Shown: one piece after another, positions 49,853 through 59,492 of the stretch
Layout of the letters: each line of letters begins with the position of its first letter
How positions within the stretch are numbered: the stretch's first letter is position 1
NCBI RefSeq assembly: GCF_033568475.1
Contig: NC_133123.1
Span: 19,330,622-19,394,621 of the forward strand
DNA: 64,000 nt
Reading direction: 5' to 3'
DNA from: Henckelia pumila
Lineage: Eukaryota > Streptophyta > Magnoliopsida > Lamiales > Gesneriaceae
The notes under the pieces: generated by a model
What the model was told of the DNA's origin: nothing
The model's input: only the letters and a program-made list of their open reading frames with translations
The model's database searches: none
Program-made: the position numbers and the translations under genes

Positions 49853-50169
49853 ATAAGTTTCTAGATTGAGTTAGAAGTTGATGAGTGGGGTAGATTGAGT
49901 CTGTCTGATTGTTTGATATTGCATGAGATTACATGTTGTATCTGATTATGTGCATTATATGCTAGCATGCTTTATATTGCAATAATTATGTAACTGCATG
50001 ATTATGTGCTTTTATTGCTACTGCATGCTATATATGCAATTGTATTCTAGATTATCCTCAGTCAGAACCTGAATTCTCATGAGAATGCATGAGAATGCTT
50101 ATCAGAGAAGGATGGAATAAATTGCTGCATATGATATTGTTTATGCACTAATCTGTTTGACAATCAGAT

Positions 50170-51102
50170 ATGCCTCCCCGTAAAGCACCGGTCATTAGAC
50201 AGCCATTAGTGGTTCCTCCAGCTGAACCAGCACCAGTACCACCGCCAACGGTTGAACCCCAGAATGCACAGGGTAGTACATCTGCTGATCCTTTGGATCC
50301 TACTGCTACTCCAATGGAGACTTTACTGAAGCGATTTCAGTCATTCAAACCGCCAAAATTGAAAGGAACAGAAAATTCAGTTGATTGTGAAAATTGGCTT
50401 GAAGATATAGAACAGCTGTTTGAATCACTTGACTATACCGATGATCGTCGTATCCGATTGGTAATACATCAACTCCATGAAGTTTCCAAAAGTTGGTGGA
50501 TTACAACAAAACGGGCATTGGAACAACGAGGTACGATTATCACCTGGACTGTCTTTAAAACTGAGTTCTATCAACGTTTCTTTCCAGTCTCCTACAGGAA
50601 GGATAAGGGTGCTGAATTTGTCAATCTAAGGCAAGGTAATTTGAATATCGAAGAATATGTGGCCAAATTTTCAAGTCTTTTGAAGTTTGCACCACATATA
50701 GCAGCTACTGATGAAGCAATGGCAGATCAGTTTATCAATGGCCTTAATCCAGATGTGTTTACCTTGGTGGACAGTGGAAGACCTAATACATTTGCCGACG
50801 CCTTGAATAAAGCTAAGGGAGCAGAAGCGGGGTTATTACGACAACGAGGAACACCGTTCATTCCCCAGCCATTTCCACAGCTTGTATCAGCATCAGTTCC
50901 ACAGAATCTGCCACAGTTTCAGCAACCATCTCCCAGATTTGAGGGAGGAAGCAATGGCAGAAAGGATTCTCATTTCAAGCCTAAAGGGAAACAGTTTAAG
51001 CGGGCAGGTAGTAGTTCGTCCAGTTCTAGTGGACAGAGACAGTTTGGTACAGGTCAGAGAACTGGTGAATCAGGAGTGTTTTGTGGTAAGTGTGGTGGAT
51101 GA
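50170..51102 (+). pseudogene. gag of the Tekay-like element, truncated by a stop in the first zinc knuckle
   Basis: The ORF encodes a 310-residue capsid/nucleocapsid protein. A Pro-rich N-terminus is followed by the Retrotrans_gag domain (about residues 55-230; FKPPKLKGTENS, WLEDIEQLFESLDYTDDRR, FYQRFFPVSYR, FINGLNPDVFTLV), a Ser/Gln/Lys-rich linker and CGKCGG. A TGA at 51100-51102 ends it inside the first zinc knuckle (ligands C, C visible; H and C follow in frame after the stop). It packages element RNA in virus-like particles. The stop would fit a C-to-T change of an Arg codon. Start chosen at the first ATG after the primer site with conserved downstream reading. Confidence 0.9.
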
Positions 51103-51126
51103 CATGCTATCGATCAGTGCAAAGGT

Positions 51127-52821
51127 GTGTTAGGTAATTGCAATATTTGTCGCCAACCAGGTCACTATGCCAAAGTATGTCCCCAACGAGCTATGGGTGA
51201 AAGTTCTTCTCGACTATCACCTCAGGCAGAAAGGCAATCAGTGCATTCATTCCAGCCACAGCAACAGCCCAGAGCAGGAGGAAGCCAGACTGTTACTCAA
51301 CCTCCTAGACAACAGGCTCGAGTCTTTGCACTTACTGAGGAACAGGCTCAGGCAGCACCTGACGATGTCATAGCAGGTAACTACTTTATTTATGGTTATC
51401 CTACCTATGTTTTGATAGATACAGGTGCATCACATACATTCATCTCTGAAAAATTTGTTATGATGCATTCTTTATCGTCTGAGCCATTGCCTACTGTTGT
51501 TTCTATTTATTCACCTTTGGGTGAAGGTATTATCTTTGTTCGAATGATTCGAAATTGTGCATTGCAATATGACGGGAATGTGATTGATATAGATTGTATA
51601 GTACTTGGATTATCAGATTTCGATTGTATTGTTGGTATAGACATGTTAACCAAGTACAGGGCAACTATAGATTGTTTCCAGAAAGTGGTTCGATTTAGAC
51701 CAGAAATGGCATCTGAATGGAAATTCTACGGTAAGGGTTCTCGAGCCAAGATCCCTTTGATATCTGTGTTATCTATGACCCGTTTATTACAGAGAGGGGC
51801 GGAAGGATTTCTTATTTATGCAGTCGATGTATTGAAATCCAGTCCAGCAGTAACAGATATTCCAGTTGTGCATGAATTTGCTGATGTATTTCCTGATGAA
51901 ATTCCTGGTTTACCTCCAACCCGAGAGATAGATTTCAGTATTGATTTAATTCTAGGTACGCAACCAATATCCAAAGCTCCTTACAGAATGGCACCTATTG
52001 AATTGAAGGAGTTGAAGGATCAACTGGAGGATTTATTGGCCAAAGGGTACATTAGACCGAGCGTTTCACCTTGGGGCGCTCCGGTACTATTTGTACAAAA
52101 GAAAGATGGTTCAATGCGATTATGCATCGATTATCGTCAATTGAACAAGGTAACAGTCAAGAATAAATATCCACTGCCTAGAATAAATGATTTGTTTGAC
52201 CAGCTACATGGTTTAGCTATCTATTCTAAGATTGATTTGCGATCTGGATATCATCAGCTGAGAGTACGAGATGAAGATATTCCTAAAACTGCTTTCAGAA
52301 CAAGGTATGGACATTATGAATTCATCGTCATGCCTTTTGGTTTAACCAATGCTCCTGCAGTATTTATGGGATTGATGAATCAGGTATTTCAAAAATATTT
52401 AGATGATTTTGTCATTATCTTCATTGATGATATCTTGATATATTCCAAGAATGTGGATGATCATGCTGAACATCTCAGAATCATTTTACAGACTTTAAGA
52501 AATGAGAAATTATATGCCAAGTTATCGAAATGTGAATTTTGGTTGCAGAAAGTTGTGTTTCTTGGGCATATTATTTTAGGTGATGGGATTTCAGTGGATC
52601 CAAGCAAGGTCGAGGCTGTTTTGAATTGGCCTAGACCTACATCAGTGCCAGAAATACGGAAGGGCTTGGCAAGTTATTATAGACATTTTATTAGAGATTT
52701 TTCCAGCATTGCGAAGCCTATTACGCAATTGACTCAGAAAAATAAGCCGTATGTCTGGACTGAAGCGTGTGAAACTAGTTTCTTGGAATTGAAGAAAAGG
52801 CTTACAAGTCACCTGTCTTGA
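51127..52821 (+). pseudogene. Protease and reverse transcriptase of the Tekay-like element
   Basis: It continues the gag frame beyond the stop. A complete CCHC knuckle ([14 protein letters not shown]) opens it, then a linker, the aspartic protease ([13 protein letters not shown], active-site DTG at 98-100) and RT with [14 protein letters not shown] (316-329), [28 protein letters not shown] (402-410) and the catalytic FIDD (432-435). The RT thumb follows. The frame is lost at about 52810, where one base appears to be missing, so RNase H continues in another frame. All visible catalytic residues of PR and RT are intact; the defect is in the frame. Confidence 0.92.
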
Positions 52822-53339
52822 CGATTCCATCAGGTACGGGTGATTTTGTAGTATATTGTGATGCTTCTCACAAGGGTCTGGGTTGTGTGCTTATGCAGCG
52901 AGGGCATGTTATTGCTTATGCTTCGAGACAGTTAAAGCCACATGAGACTCGATATCCTATCCATGATTTGGAGCTTGCCGCTATTGTCTTTGCATTGAAG
53001 ATATGGCGACATTATCTTTATGGTGAGAAGTTTGACATCTTTTCGGATCACAAAAGTTTGAAATATCTGTTTTCGCAATCAGAATTGAATATGAGACAGC
53101 GTAGATGGCTTGATTTACTGAAAGATTTTGATTGCGAGATTAAATATTATCCAGGGAAATCTAATGCAGCTGCAGACGCCTTAAGTAGAAAGGTATGTTC
53201 TTTATCCTTGTCTACAATAGGTGTATCTCAATTGGTGGAAGATTGTTGTATTTCTGGATTAATATTTGAAACAGATATGCGACCTATTCGTGTTTGTGCT
53301 ATAAGAGCCGAGCCAGAACTGTTAATGAGAATCAAATAA
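52818..53339 (+). pseudogene. RNase H domain of the Tekay-like element
   Basis: Continuation in a shifted frame: [18 protein letters not shown] with the first catalytic Asp, [19 protein letters not shown] with the Glu of the active site, [11 protein letters not shown] with Asp, and [16 protein letters not shown] closing the domain. A TAA stop ends it at 53339; translation resumes in the same frame afterwards until a TAG at about 53478-53480. Confidence 0.9.
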
Positions 53340-53563
53340 GCACAGAAAGAGGATCAGAATATTCAAAATTCTATTGCTATTGTCAGATCTGGACATCAAT
53401 CTGAATATCAGGTCAGTTCTGATAATGTGTTATATGTGAATAAAAGACTTGTTGTTCCAGATGTTTCAGACTTGAAATAGCAGATATTGAAAGAGGCTCA
53501 TAGCAGACGATTCAGTATTCATCCTGGTGGCAGGAAAATGTATAATGATCTGAAGACACAGTA
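53340..53563 (+). pseudogene. Integrase N-terminal part, broken by a stop and a frameshift
   Basis: After the TAA the same frame reads AQKEDQNIQN, then a TAG and the H-H half of the integrase zinc finger (EAHSRRFSIHPGGRKMY). One base is missing near 53580, so the C-C half is in the next frame. Confidence 0.75.
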
Positions 53564-54745
53564 TTGGTGGAAACAGATGAAAGACATGTCACAGATTTTG
53601 TGTCTAAATGTTTGAATTGCCAACAGGTGAAAGCTGAAAGAAAGAGAATAGGTGGTCTATTGCAGAGTCTATCAGTTCCAGAATGGAAATGGGATCACAT
53701 TTCCATGGATTTCGTTACACAGTTACCACGTTCATCCAGAGGGTGCGATGCCATTTGGGTGATTATTGATCGTTTGACGAAATCAGCATGTTTTATTTCG
53801 TACAAAATGACGTACAGACATGATCAGATGGCAGAAATTTACGTCAGAGAAGTGGTAAGATTACATGGTGTACCTAAATCTATCGTTTCAGATCGGGACC
53901 CTAGATTTACATCACACTTTTGGCATAGCTTGCAACAAGCTCTTGGTACTCAATTGCATCTGAGTACAGCTTATCATCCTCAAATAGACGGACAGTTAGA
54001 GCGGACTATCCAGATACTTGAGGATATATTGAGAGCTGTAGTACTAGATTTTGTTACTAGTTGGCAAGATTCATTACCACTTGCAGAATTCTCTTATAAT
54101 AATAGCTATCAGACAAGCATTGAGATGGATCCTTTTGAAGCATTGTACGGAAAGAAATGCAGATCACCGTTGTATTGGGATGATATCTCAGACGTACCAG
54201 ATGTTGGGCCAGATATGATCCGAGAAATGACAGAAAAAGTGAAGCTTATACAGAAAAGAATGAAAACAGCTCAAGACAGACAAGCAAAATATGCAAATAT
54301 CAGACGACGACCTCTATCTTTTGATCAGGGAGACATAGTTTTCTTGAAAATTTCTCCGTTTAGAGGTACAGTCAGATTTGGAAAGAGAGGAAAGTTATCT
54401 CCACGTTTTATTGGTGCGTATAAGATTATCGAGAAGATAGGCGATCTTGCTTATCGACTCGCTCTTCCTCCGTCTTTGTCTGGTATTCATGACATATTCC
54501 ATGTCTCTATGCTGCGGAAGTATCAGCCTGATCCTTCCCATATTCTTCAGCCTGATGAAGCTGAACTTGACGAGACTCTCAGTTATTTTGAGCAACCTAT
54601 TCAGATTCTTGATCGCAAAGATAAACAGCTCAGAAACAAGACAATTCAGCTAGTCAAAGTTCAGTGGAGTCGACATGGCACAGAAGAAATGACTTGGGAG
54701 ACTGAGTCAGATATAAGACAGAGATTTCCAGAGTTGTTTCATTGA
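53564..54745 (+). pseudogene. Integrase core with C-terminal chromodomain-like region
   Basis: The CLNC pair of the zinc finger (C16, C19) is followed by the DDE catalytic core: D49 (HISMDF), D110 (IVSDRDPRF) and E146 (QLERT), with the D(35)E spacing of retroviral-type integrases. Then come the GPY/F-like region (GKLSPRFIGAYKI, LPPSLSGIHDIFHVSML) and the C-terminus (PIQILDRKDKQLRNK, VKVQWSRHGTEEMTWE), which matches chromodomains of Del/Tekay chromoviruses that target heterochromatin. The segment is open throughout its 393 codons; the apparent start is a fragment start, not a true one. Confidence 0.92.
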
Positions 54746-54845
54746 TGTGAGTTCTTATTCTGCTTTATGTTATTTCCTTCTCTTATGTGTATACAGACTG
54801 TCTATACAGCTTGCTTATGATTTCGAGGACGAACTCATGTCTTAG

Positions 54846-54856
54846 TGGGGGAGAAA
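54846..54856 (+). other. Polypurine tract of the Tekay-like element
   Basis: GTGGGGGAGAAA-type run immediately before the 3' LTR. Confidence 0.85.
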
Positions 54857-56705
54857 TGTAAGGCCCGGGATTATTTCATTTTAATTCGAGAATATTTAAT
54901 TTGGGAATATATAGAGTTTAGAATTAAATTCTAATATTCTTAAATGAATAAGGATTGAAATTGAATTAAATCGCTTTTCCGGGGACTGAATTGCAAATAG
55001 CCAAAAGTTCAGGGACTAAACTGCAAAATAGCTTATATATATCTATTTGACTCTTATTCCACCAGATTACACGACCAAAACAAGGCAGAGGGATCAGATT
55101 TCTTTCTTCACGCAATTTTCAATATTTTAAAGCTTCGATTTTGTGCGTTCCGGTCATCAGAAATTCCAGATAAATATATATCTGCGATCACCGCTCCGAG
55201 ACCTTCGTTTTGGTACAAGTTTCATTCATCTTTCTCAGACTTTATTTGTATGTTGAATATGGAAATTTATGATTTTAAGATATAAGCATTTATGAGCTGT
55301 ACTGATTACGTATTCGCAGACGGTTCGGAAAAAGACTATCGTTCGGATTTTATATGATTTTAGAAAGCAATATTCGAACACTATCTTATCTGATTATGAT
55401 GTTTTTGATGATATTGATATGAGATTATAAGTGATCTTGATTGTTGGATTGTTTTGGATATTGTTTGGATTGCCGGTTTGTAGCCGTTACGCCGTCGATT
55501 TCAGACTCGACATCGAAAGGTATAAATGATAGCTATCCAGATGGGATAGAACCCTCGAGATAGCTATTATTCTCGAGTAAATCACATACGTTCTTGCTAT
55601 TGTTTTATTATGTGCTTCTATGTGATTTATATGAGTTTTGATGCTTTGTTTGATTATGTGATTACATGTTCAAGATATTTTACAGTCTTTAATGCATACA
55701 GCTTATGTTGCATTCATCTTGAACTCCAGCCTGTAAAGCATAAAGGGCAGATTAGCCTAGAGTGCGAAATGACGTTTGGAGAATTATAGTTGAGTGGCAT
55801 GGATTGCAGCCTTCGCTTTCAGAGCCAGAAGACTCTCTATAATTGCACCAAAGTCAGAGGATTAAAATACTTGATGCCGCCTTGATTGGGAGTGTCGGCA
55901 GTTTGATAGTTATTTTATTCCTCGGGATCCCAAAGAACCAAGCTTTATTGATATCAGCTTTGATAGCCTATTCTTCAAACATGCATTGCATTTATTTTAT
56001 AGCATTAGATGAGATGCTATTGTTATTGCATGTTTTGTTATTTATACTGGGATTTTATTCTCACCGGAGGTATCCGGCTATTGCTTTGTTTTGTATGTGT
56101 GCATGTCAATAGGTGGGGCAGGAGCTGGTCAGAAAAGACAGGGATAGCTCGAGATAGAGTCTTAGCATGTGAGGATACGGGTTGTAGCAGCAAGACATGT
56201 ACTTTGAGTGGATAAACATGTTAGAAAAGAATACAAGAATGTTGTAGAAGTTGTTAACTACATGTGTAACTTGTGTAGGATAGCTTATCAGATGTTATTA
56301 GATTGCATGTTTATTATTTTGAAGCTTGTATCAGAGTATGTGTTTGTATGTTTCAAGTTTGGACAGCAAAAATCTTTCCTGCTTTTTTTGGAAAATGTAG
56401 CCCGCTCGATCGGTAGAAATTCACCGATCGAGCGAGGCCCTTTTTGTGCAAGGCAGAGAGATCAAGTTTTGTGCCCGCTCGATCGGTAGAAATTCATCGA
56501 TCGAGCGAGGCCAAGAATCCCTAGACCCGAGAGTTTTAGTTTGAGCTCGCTCGATCGGACAACTTTCGCCGATCGAGCGAGACACTGTAGTTTTTAAATT
56601 TTTTTTTTTTTTAAGCTCTTGGTTCTTTATATCCTTTGTGTACTTGATTAATTGTTAATTATAATAAATTGCCCTAAGATTAGATTAGTAACCCGGGTCC
56701 CCACA
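54857..56705 (+). mobile_element. 3' LTR of the Tekay-like element (1849 bp), with an internal deletion
   Basis: Colinear with the 5' LTR, but it lacks the segment corresponding to about 48385-48629. The junction at about 55500 reads gtcgatttcagactcgac. Hairpins are at 56403-56434, 56476-56507 and about 56546-56581; the second and third carry single-base changes in one arm. By eye the first 230 bp differ from the 5' LTR at about six positions. Confidence 0.92.
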
Positions 56706-56832
56706 AAAACTTTCTAAAAACGAAGCTATGCTTAATGTGAATTTACCAATTAAACTTAACACATATAATATACAGCTCGAGCTCTTAAGAAATTTACAAG
56801 TTCACAAAATACTTAGCAACTAATACTAAAAA

Positions 56833-58306
56833 TGTAGTGACCCAGCATGGTATCACCTACTAACTGGCAATTAATAGCATGCATTAAACTTAATAAAGAA
56901 GGAATGCTTAACAGAGTAAAACATGTGGAAACATAACCATAATTTACATATCAGCTTAATAAAACATATCCAGGCTTAAATCTGTAATGATACAACCATA
57001 TCGAATAAATTAAAAATAAATGTTATACAGCTATATCGAATCCTGCTGTATAATTAACTCCTCAAGGCTCCTGCTCCCTAGTCCTGCCTTGAACTACCTG
57101 CTCCGTCCATCCTGCGACCTGCCCCGTGAAATAGGGTGTCCAAGATAAAAACTAGGACGTGAGCGCTAATGCACAGTACTTAAACATGAGTAAACATATA
57201 TATATATACGATGCATGCAACATGATGACTGGTAAAGGGTCATCCAAAAAGTCATGCTCAGAACCGGCGCCATATGAGTGCTGCCACCGCACGGATCAAC
57301 CTCTGGGTGCAACCACACTCGTATAGTACACCAGAGTATTCAGACATAAATGCCCCCTCCGTCGCGGTACTCTCAGTGACAGACTATCGAATATAGAGCT
57401 GAGCGGCTCTATAATCAGGTATAACAAGATATAGGCTCAATGTGTATATGCTCATGACATATGAATATGGAAAATGGTAAATCATATATCATGCCATATA
57501 ATAATGCCAAATAAATGCAACATATAAACATGTATACTCGCTGGCAATCTCAGTCAATGTGTACGTACCTCTAGGCTAGTTCAAGTATAGTAGGATCCTA
57601 GGTTTCAAGCCTATATTCAAAAGTTCACCGTATCACTACACAAGTTCTATAAGCCTTTACTAAGCTAATAAGTACTCCCAAAACTTTAAATAGATTCTCG
57701 GACCATACCTTTGTCCGTAGTAAGCCCTTTGGAGTCGCTAGTCCCGGATGACTATAACCACACTTTGGTTATTCCAGAACCCCTATTATAACCGATAGGG
57801 CCCTCAAGTGTATATCTCACACTATATAACTGAAGAAGGAAACTCGGGAATTCGTAATCAAAATGAAGTCCGGAGACCCCTATTTATAGGAAAAATTCTC
57901 GGCCAGGATCGGAACTTCCGATTTCAGGATCGGAGCTTCCGATCCGCTCACTGCGTGCATGATTTACACGCCAGGATCGGAACTTTCGATCCGACGATTG
58001 GAGCTTCCGATCTGCCCTCCGTTCGACACTTGTCAAAACTCGCGGCTGAGTCATTGAGAATTGCTGGCAGCTGGAGATCGAAACTTCCGTTCCTGGATCG
58101 AAGCTTCCGATCTCTGTGCTTCCGATCGGCTTCCAAAGTGGCTGGGATCGGAGCTTCCGATCTGGGTTCGGAGCTTCCGATCCGGCCCAAAGTCAAAAGC
58201 CCAATTTTTTTTTCTGAAGTTCAAATACACTCCGAAATTGGTTAGTTACTAACCCTTAATCATGTTTAACATATTATTATCTTAAAATAGAATCTGGGTT
58301 ACTACA
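56833..58306 (-). mobile_element. Solo LTR (minus orientation) with GATCGGA motif cluster
   Basis: It starts TGTAGTGACCC and ends GGGTTACTACA. A TATA-like cctataaatagg (minus strand, about 57888-57899) is followed upstream by at least eight GATCGGA/TCCGATC-type motifs at 57906-58190. A conserved CCCCGTGAAATAGGGTGTCC block lies at about 57122-57141. The flanking bases (aaaaa, aaact) do not give a clean 5-bp duplication. The ORF at 57808-58245 is a by-product of the motif repeats. Confidence 0.65.
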
Positions 58307-58754
58307 AAACTTTTTTAAATAGGATAGCTAAATGACTATAGAATTCTATCTCGTCAGACCTCAAGATATGATACGAATCTGACACATACTCCCACAACAC
58401 TTATCTAAGATATGCCCAAACGATAAAACAAATTACCTATCTCCTCAACAATCACATAAGGATCGACAAAACGAGTTAATTTACTTATATTCCCAAATCG
58501 TTAATATTATGAAACAATGATACCTTAAAGCACAACTTAATAACCATTTTGAGATTCTAAAGGTTTACGACATTATTAGCAGTTCTACGCTTAATGATCC
58601 TGGACTATGCCCAATCCCTTATTAGTTACCTCATCTCACAACGCTTCTAAGGATAATTAAAAATTTTCTTAAACAACGACTCTAACTCAGCTAACCTTCA
58701 AGTGGAACAAATGACTCTCCTCAACTTAGGATTGATCGACCTATTTCCATAAAT

Positions 58755-59265
58755 AAATCTAATCCAACTTTTAAAAGCAATTTAAATAAATACACAAACG
58801 GAAATAAATTTTTTTTAAAAATGATTTGGACAATTAAAAAGGATTTAAATAAATAATCTAGGCATTTAAAATAATTTAAAATAACTAACCACTAAACTTA
58901 GGTTATTTAAAATAAATAAGTTGGACACTCAAAAATATTTAAACAAATAAGTTAAACAGTTAAAATCATTTAAAAGAATAAACTAAACAATTAAAATCAT
59001 TTAAATATGCAAACTTAAATCTTTAAAATATTAAAACAATTAAGTTGCACAATAAAAAAAAATCATTTTGACAAATAAACTTAAATAATTTTAAAAACAT
59101 TAATTAATTAGTTAGAACAATAAAATCATTTGAATAAATATTAAAATATTTTAATAACACATAATTCACATAAAAAATTTAAATCAATTAAAATTAAAAA
59201 TAATAACCATAACATTTATTTAATTTAATATATGCGAATTAGTAAATTGGATTTTAGGTACTACA
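58755..59265 (-). mobile_element. Truncated 5' LTR of the outer element
   Basis: About 510 bp colinear with 46746-47263 (tttaaataaatacacaaac, aaaggatttaaataaataat, tttaggtactaca), differing by scattered substitutions and small indels. Its inner 2.6 kb are missing. Confidence 0.8.
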
Positions 59266-59492
59266 TCACAAGTCCCCTCTTAGTCGGGCTAGAGTACTAC
59301 TCGTTGTCCCGATTTAAACTCTGGACTCGGATATGTCCTTCTCGAAAATAATTGCGGATAAGTGGGAAGGGTCAGAGACCGAGTCAAAAGGTATAGTGCC
59401 GATTCACTCGAGCTTAAAGGTGACAAAATCTCATACACTTGGGTTTAAAGGTGCCAAGAACTCATTCACGTGGGTTTAAGGGGGAGGGTCAA
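59266..59492 (+). other. Unknown repeat continued from 44162, ending in a purine-rich run
   Basis: Without the inserted element it joins the sequence left of 44163. It contains two similar phrases, acttgggtttaaaggtgcc and acgtgggtttaaggggg, and ends with taagggggagggtcaa directly before an LTR start. This could be a polypurine tract. Confidence 0.35.

Larger units (their letters stand above)
47739..56705 (+). mobile_element. Complete but inactivated Ty3/Gypsy chromovirus (Tekay/Del-like)
   Basis: It is flanked by aaaac (47734-47738 and 56706-56710). Order: 5' LTR 47739-49835, primer site 49841-49852, gag 50170, protease-RT-RNase H-integrase with C-terminal chromodomain-like region to 54745, polypurine tract 54846-54856, 3' LTR 54857-56705. 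This order and the chromodomain place it in the chromoviruses. Three in-frame stops and at least two frameshifts break the reading frame. Both LTRs carry three hairpins near their 3' end. Confidence 0.95.
44163..59265 (-). mobile_element. LTR retrotransposon (minus strand), 5-bp duplication tcaca, with two nested insertions
   Basis: The left LTR (44163-47263) and a truncated right LTR (about 58755-59265) share sequence and both end in TTTTAGGTACTACA. tcaca flanks the whole block (44158-44162 and 59266-59270). The remaining interior (47264-47733, 56711-56832, about 58307-58754) has no intact coding region. The middle is filled by a Tekay-like element and a solo LTR that inserted later. Confidence 0.75.

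Noticed and set aside
57808..58245. 145-codon ORF as a gene
   Set aside because: Made of translated GATCGGA motif repeats in an LTR promoter region.
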